This document shows positions 41,981-50,424 of a DNA stretch of 64,000 bases, piece after piece. Each line of letters begins with the position of its first letter. Within the stretch, counting starts at the first letter, position 1. The notes beneath the pieces were generated by a model, which searched no databases, was not told the origin of the DNA, and saw only the letters and a program-made list of their open reading frames with translations. The DNA is from an uncultured bacterium (lineage in GTDB: Bacteria; Elusimicrobiota; Elusimicrobia; Elusimicrobiales; Elusimicrobiaceae): NCBI GenBank assembly GCA_949294085.1, contig CASFFX010000006.1, forward strand, positions 290,256-354,255. The letters run 5' to 3'. Both the position numbers and the translations under genes were made by a program.

Positions 41981-44776
41981 TTATTTGCGTTTTTTGGCCA
42001 ACACGTCCTTGGCCGCCGCCTGAGCCGCCGCCAAGCGGGCAATCGGCACGCGGAACGCCGAGCAGGACACGTAGGTGAACCCTTCGCGGTGGCAGAATTC
42101 CACGCTGGCCGGGTCGCCGCCGTGTTCGCCGCAGATACCGATTTTGAGGTTCGGTTTGGCTTCGCGGCCTTCGGCTACGGCGTGCTCAATCAGCATGCCC
42201 ACGCCGCGCTGGTCCAGCGTTTGGAACGGATCGGCTTCCAAAATGCCTTCTTTTAAGTATTCGGGCAGGAAGGAACCGATATCGTCGCGCGAGAAGCCAA
42301 AGGTCATCTGCGTCAAGTCGTTGGTGCCGAAGGAGAAGAAGTCCGCTTCTTGCGCCACTTCATAAGCCAGCACCGCCGCACGGGGGATTTCAATCATCGT
42401 ACCCACGGAGAAGTTGAGCTTTTTGACTTTCGTCTTGGCTACCACTTCGTCATACGCGGCGCGGATGAGTTTCTTCTGGCTGATGATTTCATTGACGTCG
42501 CAGGTCAGCGGGATCATCACTTCGGGCTGGGCTTTTACGCCTTCTTTAATCAGTTCGGCCGCCGACTCAAAAATGGCGCGGGACTGCATGGTGGTAATTT
42601 CCGGATAGGTTACGCCCAAGCGGATACCGCGGTGTCCCATCATCGGGTTGACTTCGTGCAATCCGGCGGCGCGGTCCTTAAATACGTCCATCGTAATTCC
42701 CAGCGCTTTGGCCAGTTCGGCCTGTTTTTCGGGAAGCGTCGGCACGAATTCGTGCAGCGGCGGGTCCATCAAGCGCACCGTTACGCCGTAGCCGGCCATG
42801 GCCTTCATCGTGGCTTTGATTTCCTTCTTCATATACGGGAAGAGTTCTTCCACGGCCGCTTTGCGTTCGGCTTCGTTGCCGGAAAGAATCATCTTGCGCA
42901 GGATGAAGAGGGGTTTGTCGGAATTTTTGCCGTAGAACATGTGTTCAATGCGGAACAGCCCAATGCCTTCGGCCCCAAATTTGCGGGCTTTAATGGCGTC
43001 TTCTTCCGTATCGGCATTGGCGCGCACTTTCATCGTGCGCACTTTGTCGCACAGCGCGAGGAACGCCGTCAGGTTCTTGTTGCCTTCGCCGGCTTCCAAC
43101 ATTTTCAGCGCGCCTTCATACACATAGCCTTTCGTCCCGTTCAGGGTCAAGGAGTCGCCTTCCTTAAAGGTTTTTCCGCCCATTTTGACGGTTTTGGCGT
43201 TCAAATTGATTTCCAATTCGCCGCAGCCTACAATGCAGCATTTGCCCCAACCGCGCGCTACCAGCGCCGCGTGCGAGGTCATCCCGCCGCGTTGGGTCAA
43301 AATACCCGCCGCCGCGCGCATCCCTTCAATGTCTTCGGGGTTGGTTTCTTCGCGCACCAAAATGGCGTTTTTGCCGGCTTCCTGCAGTTTAATGGCGTCC
43401 GCCGAGTTGAACACGATTTCGCCCGACGCACCGCCCGGGCCCGCCGGCAACCCTTGCGCAATGGGCTTTACGCCCGCTTCGGCTTTGGGGTCAATGGCCG
43501 GCAGCAACAGTTCGCCCAGCTGCGCAGGCGTTACACGCAGGACGGCTTCTTCCTTGGAAATCAATCTTTCCTTTACCATATCCAACGCCATTTGCACGGC
43601 CGCGGTGCCGTTTCTCTTGCCTACGCGGCACTGCAGCATCCACAGCTTTTGGTCTTCAATGGTAAATTCAAGATCCAGCATGTCGTGGAAGTGTTTTTCC
43701 AGCTTTTTCTGGATAGCGTCCAATTCCTTATATACTTTGGGCATTACTTTTTCCAAAGTGGGCAAGTGTTTGGAGTGCGCATTGGCCGACCATTTGTTCA
43801 TCGGCGACGGGGTGCGGATACCGGCCACCACGTCTTCGCCCTGGGCATTGATTAAATATTCGCCGTAGAAATGGCTGTCGCCGTTGCCGGGGTTGCGGGT
43901 AAAGGCCACGCCGGTGGCGCTGGTGTCGCCCATATTGCCGAACACCATGGTCTGCACGTTGACGGCCGTGCCCCAATCGTGCGGGATGTTTTCAATATTG
44001 CGGTACGCAATGGCGCGTTTGCCGTTCCACGAAGCAAACACCGCGCCAATGGCGCCCCACAGCTGTTCCATCGGGTCGTCCGGGAAATCTTTTTTGAGGA
44101 TTTTTTTGACGGTGGCTTTGAATTCGCCGCACAGCTTTTTGAGTTCTTCGGCCGGGATATGCGTATCGTCCGACACGCCCAGCTTGGTTTTCAATTCTTC
44201 CAGCATACCGTCCAAAATTTTGCGAATTCCTTCGCCGTCTTTGGGTTCAATGCCGGCGGCTTTTTCCATCACAACGTCGGAATACATCATAATCAGGCGG
44301 CGGTATGCGTCGTACACAAAGCGCGGATCGCCCGTTTTGGCAATCATGCCGGGAATCGTCTTTTCCGTCAGACCGATGTTCAAAATGGTTTCCATCATGC
44401 CGGGCATGGAAGCACGCGCGCCCGAACGAACGGACACCAACAGCGGGTTCTTTTCGGAACCGAACTGTTTTTTGGTTTCGCGTTCAATTTTTTTCAGGTT
44501 GGCTTCTACATCGGCTTTTAAGGATTTGGGATACGTGCGTTTGTTATTCCAATAATAGGTGCAAACTTCGGTGGTAATGGTGAATCCGGGGGGGACGGGG
44601 AGTTTTAACTGGCCGGCCATTTCCGCCAGGTTGGCGCCTTTGCCGCCCAACAACTCTTTCATTTTGCCGTTTCCTTCGGCTTTACCCGCTCCAAACGAGT
44701 AAACGTATTTCACTGCTTTTTTTACGGCCTTTTTAGCGGCGGTTTTTGCCGCTTTCTTAACGGTCTTTTTTACCAT
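41981..44776 (-). CDS. ppdK: Pyruvate, phosphate dikinase
   Basis: About 931 residues. It interconverts pyruvate, ATP and Pi with PEP, AMP and PPi. Visible are the N-terminal nucleotide-binding domain (GGKGANLAEMAGQLKLPVPPG), the phosphohistidine loop GGMTSHAALVARGWG and the PEP/pyruvate barrel (GIGLFRIEHMF, GEHGGDPASVEFC). The ATG at 44776 has GGAGAG 10 nt upstream. An additional Lys/Ala-rich N-terminal stretch (about 20 residues, repeated KKAxK units) is not part of the family. A nested palindrome at 44802-44842 lies at the expected 5' end of its mRNA. Confidence 0.95.
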   Translation of the reverse strand: MVKKTVKKAAKTAAKKAVKKAVKYVYSFGAGKAEGNGKMKELLGGKGANLAEMAGQLKLPVPPGFTITTEVCTYYWNNKRTYPKSLKADVEANLKKIERETKKQFGSEKNPLLVSVRSGARASMPGMMETILNIGLTEKTIPGMIAKTGDPRFVYDAYRRLIMMYSDVVMEKAAGIEPKDGEGIRKILDGMLEELKTKLGVSDDTHIPAEELKKLCGEFKATVKKILKKDFPDDPMEQLWGAIGAVFASWNGKRAIAYRNIENIPHDWGTAVNVQTMVFGNMGDTSATGVAFTRNPGNGDSHFYGEYLINAQGEDVVAGIRTPSPMNKWSANAHSKHLPTLEKVMPKVYKELDAIQKKLEKHFHDMLDLEFTIEDQKLWMLQCRVGKRNGTAAVQMALDMVKERLISKEEAVLRVTPAQLGELLLPAIDPKAEAGVKPIAQGLPAGPGGASGEIVFNSADAIKLQEAGKNAILVREETNPEDIEGMRAAAGILTQRGGMTSHAALVARGWGKCCIVGCGELEINLNAKTVKMGGKTFKEGDSLTLNGTKGYVYEGALKMLEAGEGNKNLTAFLALCDKVRTMKVRANADTEEDAIKARKFGAEGIGLFRIEHMFYGKNSDKPLFILRKMILSGNEAERKAAVEELFPYMKKEIKATMKAMAGYGVTVRLMDPPLHEFVPTLPEKQAELAKALGITMDVFKDRAAGLHEVNPMMGHRGIRLGVTYPEITTMQSRAIFESAAELIKEGVKAQPEVMIPLTCDVNEIISQKKLIRAAYDEVVAKTKVKKLNFSVGTMIEIPRAAVLAYEVAQEADFFSFGTNDLTQMTFGFSRDDIGSFLPEYLKEGILEADPFQTLDQRGVGMLIEHAVAEGREAKPNLKIGICGEHGGDPASVEFCHREGFTYVSCSAFRVPIARLAAAQAAAKDVLAKKRK

Positions 44777-44801
44777 ATGCGGTCGTCTCTCCAATATAAA
44801 A

Positions 44802-44842
44802 ATATAGAGTAACGGACGGAAAGTCCGTTTGGTCCTCTATAT
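44802..44842 (-). promoter_or_regulatory. Nested palindrome at the ppdK transcription start
   Basis: Outer arms ATATAGAG/CTCTATAT and inner arms AACGGAC/GTCCGTT around a 5-nt loop. A TACAAT-like -10 (44846-44841, minus) overlaps its upstream arm, so the hairpin would sit at the extreme 5' end of the mRNA or act as an operator over the start site. Confidence 0.5.
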
Positions 44843-44911
44843 TGTAATACATTTCCGAAAGAAAAGGAAATTTTTTTGAGATTCGGTTTTTTAAGACGGA
44901 AAAGGAGGCCC

Positions 44912-45949
44912 TTATTTTTTTCCTTTTAGGTAATCCCCGTGGAAGCCGTACCCGTCCGACACCGTTCTGCCAATGCTTTGCAGCAGCGCCTCCCATTGGC
45001 GCGCCGCTTGGGCGCCGGGGTGCGGTTTGCCGGGGTACAATTCGTAGTTTTTGCAAACGTTTTCGTCCGTTACGTTGGGCATAATCACGTTGGCCCCGCA
45101 CGAAAGAGCCAACAGCCGTCCGCGCGGGTGGAGCGTTTCCATGGCGGTGGTGGCGGGGATATTGATGTCCGGCAGCAACAGGCGCATGACGGCCATCATT
45201 TTAAGGGAAAGTTCAAAATGCCCCTGCACCGTTTCGGCCGCCAGCGGGGTTTGCGGGTGGGGGATAAACGGCCCAATGCCCGCCATATCCACCGGAAGCG
45301 TTTGGAAAAACAGCAAATCGTCCGCCAGGCTTTCCACCGTTTGGCCGGGCAGGCCCACCAGCGAGCCGGAGCCGACTTCGTAGCCCAAGTCCTTCAAATC
45401 CCGCAGACAGCGGGCGCGGTTTTCCCAGCTCATGCCGGGATCCATTTTTTCGTAAAGCGCTTTATCGGTCGTTTCTATGCGAAGCAGATAGCGGTCCGCC
45501 CCCGCTTGGCGGTAGGCGGCGTATTCCTCACGCGTTTTTTCGCCCAAGCTAAGCGTAACGGCCAGGCCCAGTTGTTTGAGCCGCCCGATTAACTCGCGCA
45601 TACGGGGCACGTCAAACCACACGTCCTCGCCCGATTGCAGGACGACCGTTTTGTAGCCGTAATCGGCGGCCCGGCGGGCCGTTTGAAAAATAGCGTCCGG
45701 CGTCATGCGGTAGCGCTGCGCCGCCGCATTGGAGCGGCGTATGCCGCAGTACAAACAATCGTTTTTGCAAAAGTTGGAAAATTCCACCAGCGCCCGCAGG
45801 TACACGCCGTCCCCCACAAACTGGCGGCGCACTTCGTCCGCCGCGCGGAAAAGGGGGGCCGGCTCGGGCAGAGACAATAGGAAAACAATTTCATCGCGCG
45901 CGAGAGAGTGAGACTTTTGTGCTTTTTGCAAAAGGGAAGCGGTCGTCAT
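44912..45949 (-). CDS. hydE: Radical SAM protein, [FeFe]-hydrogenase maturase HydE type
   Basis: 345 residues. The radical SAM motif is CKNDCLYC in EFSNFCKNDCLYCGIRRSN, the context typical of HydE rather than BioB. RIETTDKALYEKMDP and GSGSLVGLPGQT are further HydE-like blocks. HydE helps build the diiron site of [FeFe]-hydrogenase, which suits a fermentative anaerobe. hydF, hydG and hydrogenase genes are not in the window, so a related HydE-like role cannot be fully excluded. Leaderless promoter. Confidence 0.85.
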   Translation of the reverse strand: MTTASLLQKAQKSHSLARDEIVFLLSLPEPAPLFRAADEVRRQFVGDGVYLRALVEFSNFCKNDCLYCGIRRSNAAAQRYRMTPDAIFQTARRAADYGYKTVVLQSGEDVWFDVPRMRELIGRLKQLGLAVTLSLGEKTREEYAAYRQAGADRYLLRIETTDKALYEKMDPGMSWENRARCLRDLKDLGYEVGSGSLVGLPGQTVESLADDLLFFQTLPVDMAGIGPFIPHPQTPLAAETVQGHFELSLKMMAVMRLLLPDINIPATTAMETLHPRGRLLALSCGANVIMPNVTDENVCKNYELYPGKPHPGAQAARQWEALLQSIGRTVSDGYGFHGDYLKGKK

Positions 45950-45956
45950 TATAGGC

Positions 45957-45965
45957 AGTATATCA
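45957..45965 (-). promoter_or_regulatory. Extended -10 leaderless promoter of hydE
   Basis: On the minus strand, TGATATACT ends 7 nt before the ATG at 45949. No Shine-Dalgarno. Confidence 0.55.
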
Positions 45966-46070
45966 AATTAAAAGGGTGGGCCCAAAGGCCCAAAAAGCCC
46001 TGGGTCCGGCCGGGGAATAAATTTAGGCCGCAGGCGCCCCAAAAGCTGGGCCCAAATTTCCGGGCGTTTT

Positions 46071-46084
46071 GGGTCCAATGACCC
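46071..46084 (+). promoter_or_regulatory. Shared inverted repeat GGGTCCAATGACCC, copy B
   Basis: Identical to copy A at 40729-40742, with identity over 21 bp (46069-46089). A TTTGCC/TATAAA promoter-like pair (46091-46118) follows directly. The preceding 100 bp (45975-46070) hold no gene but several GGGCCC-type inverted repeats. Confidence 0.45.
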
Positions 46085-46150
46085 TGTTTATTTGCCGACG
46101 AAACAGCTATCTTATAAATAACAAAACGAAATAAAAAAGGAGGCGCTGCT

Positions 46151-46321
46151 ATGACCACTGCATTAAAAGAAACCGTAACCACCCAGCTGCTAAAAAAACA
46201 GCGCCTGGACCGGGAATTTGCCTGGATCAGCCGGGAGTTCAAAGATTTTGAAACCCTAGATGATGTGGAAATTTACAACGTGGAACGTTACGCCGCACTG
46301 CATTTGGGATTTGTTTTCTAA
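46151..46321 (+). CDS. Small ORF, 56 residues, unknown
   Basis: Begins MTTALKETVTTQLLKK and ends ALHLGFVF; charged and helical, no signal peptide or membrane segment. AAGGAGG lies 7 nt before the ATG and a promoter-like pair precedes it, downstream of the shared GGGTCCAATGACCC element. A terminator follows 36 nt later, so this is a complete single-gene transcription unit. No homolog is recognised. Confidence 0.6.
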   Translation: MTTALKETVTTQLLKKQRLDREFAWISREFKDFETLDDVEIYNVERYAALHLGFVF

Positions 46322-46357
46322 AGTGTGTTTCTAAAACCTCCTACAAGAACACCCTGT

Positions 46358-46385
46358 GCCCGCCCCTTTCGGGCGGGCATTTTTG
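46358..46385 (+). terminator. Intrinsic terminator after the 56-residue ORF
   Basis: GCCCGCCC and GGGCGGGC with a CTTTC loop, followed by ATTTTTG. Confidence 0.85.
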
Positions 46386-46453
46386 TTTTCAAAAAAAATG
46401 CGTGCGCTTTTTCCGGATTTTTGATAATATGTAGCCAAGGAGGAGTATTATCT

Positions 46454-47068
46454 ATGACAACCTGTACGAAACGGCTCTTCGCCACCCTGCTGGGCATGGG
46501 AATCCTGTTTGCTGCGGATTTTCCTGCTCACGCTCAAAATGCCCTTCTTCCTCTGGGCAAGGCGCTATCCAGCAAAGTAGTTGCGTCCGATGCGGTTGGA
46601 CAACGCGCCCTAAACTTCCTTAAAAGCACCAAAGGTATGGCCGCGCTGGAACGCCAGCTCTTCAGCCAAGTGGTAGCCAAAAGCTACTTCCCCGGGTATT
46701 ACCGCCCCGACCTTAATGTAAACACGCAGACCATTGCCTATTTGCGCTCGGTACAAAAAGGCCTTGATACGCTCTACCCGCAAACAGAATATCGTTTTGC
46801 CCCTGTAACAGTTTCTTCGTTTGACGATTTAATGTATATCTGGAACCATGGTCCGAAAGAAGCTTTTATGGAAGCCCGCAATGCCGTTTCGCTGATTGTG
46901 GAACGCACCGCCGCACGCCGTGTCGGTTTTTACGCCGTAGCGGTGCAAAACGCGCCCGGTTCCGCTTTCCCGGTGAAAGACATTTTGATACTGGACGTAA
47001 ACAACGGGCGTTGGATTTCCATGCGCAAAAGCTTGGAAAGCGCTCACCGCAAAACGATCCAGAAGTAA
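46454..47068 (+). CDS. Secreted protein of unknown function
   Basis: 204 residues. A Sec signal peptide ends around PAHA/QNA (residue 28). The mature part has no recognised domain; the block GFYAVAVQNAPGSAFPVKDI is its most ordered-looking stretch. GGAGG precedes the ATG at 46454 and a GATAAT-type -10 lies before it, so it has a short normal leader. A terminator follows, so the gene is monocistronic. Confidence 0.65.
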   Translation: MTTCTKRLFATLLGMGILFAADFPAHAQNALLPLGKALSSKVVASDAVGQRALNFLKSTKGMAALERQLFSQVVAKSYFPGYYRPDLNVNTQTIAYLRSVQKGLDTLYPQTEYRFAPVTVSSFDDLMYIWNHGPKEAFMEARNAVSLIVERTAARRVGFYAVAVQNAPGSAFPVKDILILDVNNGRWISMRKSLESAHRKTIQK

Positions 47069-47117
47069 CCTGCTTTTGAAAGCGGGGGGACACCTCGCCG
47101 CTTTTAGCAACCTATAC

Positions 47118-47153
47118 AAGGATAAAGAACGCGTGTGTTCTTTATCCTTTTTA
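47118..47153 (+). terminator. Intrinsic terminator after the secreted protein gene
   Basis: AAGGATAAAGAAC and GTTCTTTATCCTT form a 13-bp perfect stem with a 6-nt loop, then a T run. Confidence 0.85.
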
Positions 47154-47163
47154 TTTGGTATAA

Positions 47164-47281
47164 TAAGTTTGTACTTTACGAAGTATATAAATTAAATATA
47201 GGAGAAGATTGGCCTCCGGCTCGGTATCCCTTGGGATAAGAGATGCTTGGTCGGCAGATTACAATCTAAGTGTACAATACA
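47164..47281 (+). promoter_or_regulatory. Long rpsO leader, probable S15 autoregulatory region
   Basis: A TATAAT box at about 47158-47163 is followed by about 110 nt before rpsO with no Shine-Dalgarno near the start codon. The leader contains a TATCCC/GGGATA hairpin and an AGGAG far upstream. Leaders bound by S15 precede rpsO in several unrelated bacteria; that this is one is inference. Confidence 0.45.
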
Positions 47282-47551
47282 ATGGTACTTTCGATGCAAG
47301 ACAGAAAAGACATCATCAGCAAATTCCAATCCAGCGCTAATGATACCGGCTCTGCCGCGGTGCAGATTGCGCTCATCACGGAACGCATTCAGTATATTTC
47401 CAACCACCTCAAAGCCAACCCGAAAGATTTTGCGGGCGAAAGAGGCTTAAACAAATTGGTCGGCCAAAGAAGACGCTTGCTGGCCTACCTGAAGAAAACC
47501 AACTTTGAAAAATATCAAAAAGTCACCCAAGAACTTAAATTAAGGAAATAA
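47282..47551 (+). CDS. rpsO: 30S ribosomal protein S15
   Basis: 89 residues, standard length. ANDTGSAAVQIALITERI and the RGLNKLVGQRRRLLAYLKK block are diagnostic. The ATG at 47282 (MVLSMQDRKD) aligns exactly with the length of other S15 N-termini; 47270 or 47294 are in-frame alternatives. S15 binds 16S rRNA helices 20-22. pnp follows after 6 nt, the conserved rpsO-pnp pair. Confidence 0.95.
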   Translation: MVLSMQDRKDIISKFQSSANDTGSAAVQIALITERIQYISNHLKANPKDFAGERGLNKLVGQRRRLLAYLKKTNFEKYQKVTQELKLRK

Positions 47552-47557
47552 CCCCTA

Positions 47558-49669
47558 ATGCAAAATTTCAATCATAAATTTGACATCCACAACGTGGAAG
47601 TTACCGTGGGCAACCAGACGATTAAACTGGAAACCGGTTTAATTGCCAAACAGTCCGACGGTGCCGTAGTGGCCACGATGGGGGAAACGATGGTGCTCGC
47701 CACCGCCGTATCCACCAAGGAGCAAAAACCGGGCATTTCCGATTTCACTCCGCTTACCGTCAATTATAAAGAAAGAACCTACGCCGCGGGCAAAATCCCC
47801 GGCGGTTTTTTCAAACGCGAAGGCCGCGCCAGCAAGAAGGAAACGCTGTCCTCCCGCATTATTGACCGCACCATCCGCCCGATTTTTCCGGAAGGTTTCG
47901 CCTGCGAAACCAACGTAACGGCGATGGTTATCTCCAGCGATGACAAGCACGATTCCGACGTATTGTCCGTGTTGGCCTCTTCGGCCGCGCTGGTCATTTC
48001 TTCTATTCCGTTCAACGAACCCGTTGCCGCGGTGCGCATTGGCCGCAAAGACGGGCAGTACATCGTCAACCCCACCAAGGCTGAACAAGAAACCTGCGAT
48101 ATGGACCTGGTAATTGCCGGTTCCGCGCAAGGGCTTTTGATGGTGGAAGGCGGCGCCAAAGAAGTGGAAGAAGAAGCCATCATCAAAGCGATGGAAATTG
48201 CCAAGCCGGAAATTGACAAAATGTGCGCGGCGCAAATGAAGCTGCGCGAAATGGCCGGCAAACCGAAATTTGAATACGTCGTGGAAAAACTGCCGCAGGA
48301 AGTGGCGGACCTCGCCAACGGCAAATTCCGCGAAGAAGCCAAAAAAATTCTGCATGCGTTTTACGACAAGCAAACCCGCGATACGCAGGTTGCCCAGCTG
48401 AAAGCTTCGTTTACCGAAGAACTGACCCCGAACTATGGCGATAATGCCGCCGTGTACGCGGGCATCGCGCTGGAAAACATCATGTACGAAGAATCCCGCA
48501 ACCTGGTGCTGCACGAAGGCGTGCGCGTGGACGGACGCAAACCCGACGAAATCAGACCGTTAAGCTCTATGGTCGGGCTGTTGCCCCGCGCTCACGGTTC
48601 GGCGCTGTTCACCCGCGGGCAGACGCAGTCTCTGGCGGTAGCCACGCTGGGCACGCCGGACGACCAGCAAATGGTGGAAGGGTTGGACGAAACCACCTAC
48701 GAACGCTTTATGCTGCATTACAACTTCCCGGGCTTTGCCACGGGCGAATGCAAACCGGACCGCTCTCCGGGCCGCCGCGAAATCGGCCACGGGGAACTTG
48801 CCCGCCGCGCTTTGATGCCGCTGATCCCCAGCGAAGAAGAATTCCCGTACACGATTCGCGTCGTGTCCGACATTATGGAATCCAACGGTTCTTCCTCTAT
48901 GGCCAGCGTCTGCGGCGGATCGTTGGCGCTGTTTGACGCGGGCGTGCCGATGAAATCGGCCTGCTCCGGTATTGCCATGGGCGCCATTTCCGGCGAAGGC
49001 AAATTTGTCGTACTGTCCGATATTATGGGGCTGGAAGATCACCTGGGCGATATGGACTTCAAACTGACCGGTTCCCGCAAAGGGATCACGGCCTTCCAGA
49101 TGGACGTAAAACTCAAAACGGGTATCCCGCTGGACGTTTTGCGCCAAGCCATCTCCCAAGCCACCAAAGGCCGCATGTTCATTATGGATCACATGGAAAA
49201 GACCATCGCCGAACCGAGAAAGAACATTTCCCGCTTCGCTCCGATTATCTACAAGATGAGAATCCCGGTGGACAAAATCGGCGCCTTGATCGGCCCCGGC
49301 GGCAAGAACATCAAACGCATTACCGAAGCGACCGAAGCCAAGATTGACATCGCCGAAGACGGCATTGTAACCATTGCCGCCGCCAACAGCGACCGCTTGG
49401 ACCAGGCCAAAGCCGAAATTGAAATGATGACCGCTGAGCCGGAAGTAAACAAAATTTACAAAGGCAAAGTAGTCTCCATCCAGCCTTTCGGCGCGTTTGT
49501 GGAAATCTTGCCCGGCAAGGACGGACTCTTGCACATTTCCGAAATTGAAAAACACCGCATTAACAAAGTCGAAGACGTGTTAAAACTCGGCGACATTGTA
49601 GAAGTAAAATGCGTGGAAATTGACAATAACGGAAAAGTGAGACTGTCCAGAAAAGCCTTGCTCAAATAG
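47558..49669 (+). CDS. pnp: Polyribonucleotide nucleotidyltransferase (PNPase)
   Basis: 703 residues. Two RNase PH domains, a C-terminal KH domain (IGALIGPGGKNIKRITEAT) and an S1 domain (YKGKVVSIQPFGAFVEILPGKDGLLHISEI). It degrades RNA 3' to 5' with phosphate. Family length and domain order are normal. It is co-transcribed with rpsO and followed by a terminator. Confidence 0.97.
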   Translation: MQNFNHKFDIHNVEVTVGNQTIKLETGLIAKQSDGAVVATMGETMVLATAVSTKEQKPGISDFTPLTVNYKERTYAAGKIPGGFFKREGRASKKETLSSRIIDRTIRPIFPEGFACETNVTAMVISSDDKHDSDVLSVLASSAALVISSIPFNEPVAAVRIGRKDGQYIVNPTKAEQETCDMDLVIAGSAQGLLMVEGGAKEVEEEAIIKAMEIAKPEIDKMCAAQMKLREMAGKPKFEYVVEKLPQEVADLANGKFREEAKKILHAFYDKQTRDTQVAQLKASFTEELTPNYGDNAAVYAGIALENIMYEESRNLVLHEGVRVDGRKPDEIRPLSSMVGLLPRAHGSALFTRGQTQSLAVATLGTPDDQQMVEGLDETTYERFMLHYNFPGFATGECKPDRSPGRREIGHGELARRALMPLIPSEEEFPYTIRVVSDIMESNGSSSMASVCGGSLALFDAGVPMKSACSGIAMGAISGEGKFVVLSDIMGLEDHLGDMDFKLTGSRKGITAFQMDVKLKTGIPLDVLRQAISQATKGRMFIMDHMEKTIAEPRKNISRFAPIIYKMRIPVDKIGALIGPGGKNIKRITEATEAKIDIAEDGIVTIAAANSDRLDQAKAEIEMMTAEPEVNKIYKGKVVSIQPFGAFVEILPGKDGLLHISEIEKHRINKVEDVLKLGDIVEVKCVEIDNNGKVRLSRKALLK

Positions 49670-49684
49670 TTTCACACGCTAACT

Positions 49685-49716
49685 AATCCCCGGAGCGTTT
49701 GCCCCGGGGATTTTTT
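49685..49716 (+). terminator. Intrinsic terminator of rpsO-pnp
   Basis: AATCCCCGG and CCGGGGATT with an 11-nt loop and a T run. Confidence 0.8.
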
Positions 49717-49736
49717 ATGGATTTGTCGGAGGGAAT

Positions 49737-50417
49737 ATGACGTTTGACGTAAACATATGGCTAGAGGAACTGACAAACCGCTTGAAAGCGGCGTTTGGCC
49801 CGCGCCTAAAAGCCGTAGGCTTGCAGGGCAGTTTTGCCCGGGGGGAAGCCACGCCCCACAGTGATATAGACGCCGTAGTAATTTTGGATACGCTTTCCCC
49901 GCAAGACATAACGGCCTACCGGCAAATTCTGTCCCAAATGCCGTCCTCTCCTCATCCGACGTGCGGATTTTTGGGGGGAGCACAAGACCTGCGCCATTGG
50001 TTCCGTGCGGAACTTTTTCAATTTGGGCTGGACACCCGGCTTTGCTATGGCACGCTGGACGGCCTTGTGCCGCCGCCCACCCGCGGCGAGGCGCGCCTGG
50101 CCGCCCAAATGGGGGCTGGCACCTTGTACCACCTGCTGGTGCATACGTGGGTGCACGGCACGCTAACGCCCGAATTTTTGCGGCAGCTGGCCAAGCCGGC
50201 CTTCTTTATGCTGCAAGCGGCGCATTTCGTGCAAACGGGGGAATATCTGCCCGGTAAAAACCAACTGCTTCAAAAACTGAACCGTCCGCCTTTGAGCTTA
50301 TTGTTGCCCGCGCTGGAAAACGCCGCAAAAGCCAATTTGGAAGAGGCCGCCAAAACCTTACTTACGTGCTGTCAGCAAATTTTGGCTTTCAGCGACGATT
50401 CTTCCAGTTTGGTATAA
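49737..50417 (+). CDS. Nucleotidyltransferase-fold protein
   Basis: 226 residues. The N-terminal GSFARGEATPHSDID has the pol-beta-type pattern: Gly31-Ser32, then Asp43 and Asp45 as metal ligands. The C-terminal half is helical, as in aminoglycoside adenylyltransferase-like or HI0073/MNT-like proteins. GGAGGG lies close to the ATG. The substrate is unknown; a toxin-antitoxin MNT role is less likely because no HEPN partner gene is adjacent, although the C-terminal helical part could itself be HEPN-like. Confidence 0.72.
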   Translation: MTFDVNIWLEELTNRLKAAFGPRLKAVGLQGSFARGEATPHSDIDAVVILDTLSPQDITAYRQILSQMPSSPHPTCGFLGGAQDLRHWFRAELFQFGLDTRLCYGTLDGLVPPPTRGEARLAAQMGAGTLYHLLVHTWVHGTLTPEFLRQLAKPAFFMLQAAHFVQTGEYLPGKNQLLQKLNRPPLSLLLPALENAAKANLEEAAKTLLTCCQQILAFSDDSSSLV

Positions 50418-50418
50418 T
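50410..50418 (+). promoter_or_regulatory. Extended -10 leaderless promoter of the protease gene
   Basis: TGGTATAAT ends 6 nt before the ATG at 50425 and overlaps the stop codon of the upstream gene. No Shine-Dalgarno. Confidence 0.55.
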
Positions 50419-50424
50419 GGGAAT

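Noticed and set aside
42350..43855. 501-codon plus-strand open frame opposite ppdK
   Set aside because: Antisense to a clear pyruvate phosphate dikinase; no ribosome binding site and a His/Phe/Gly-rich, non-protein-like product.
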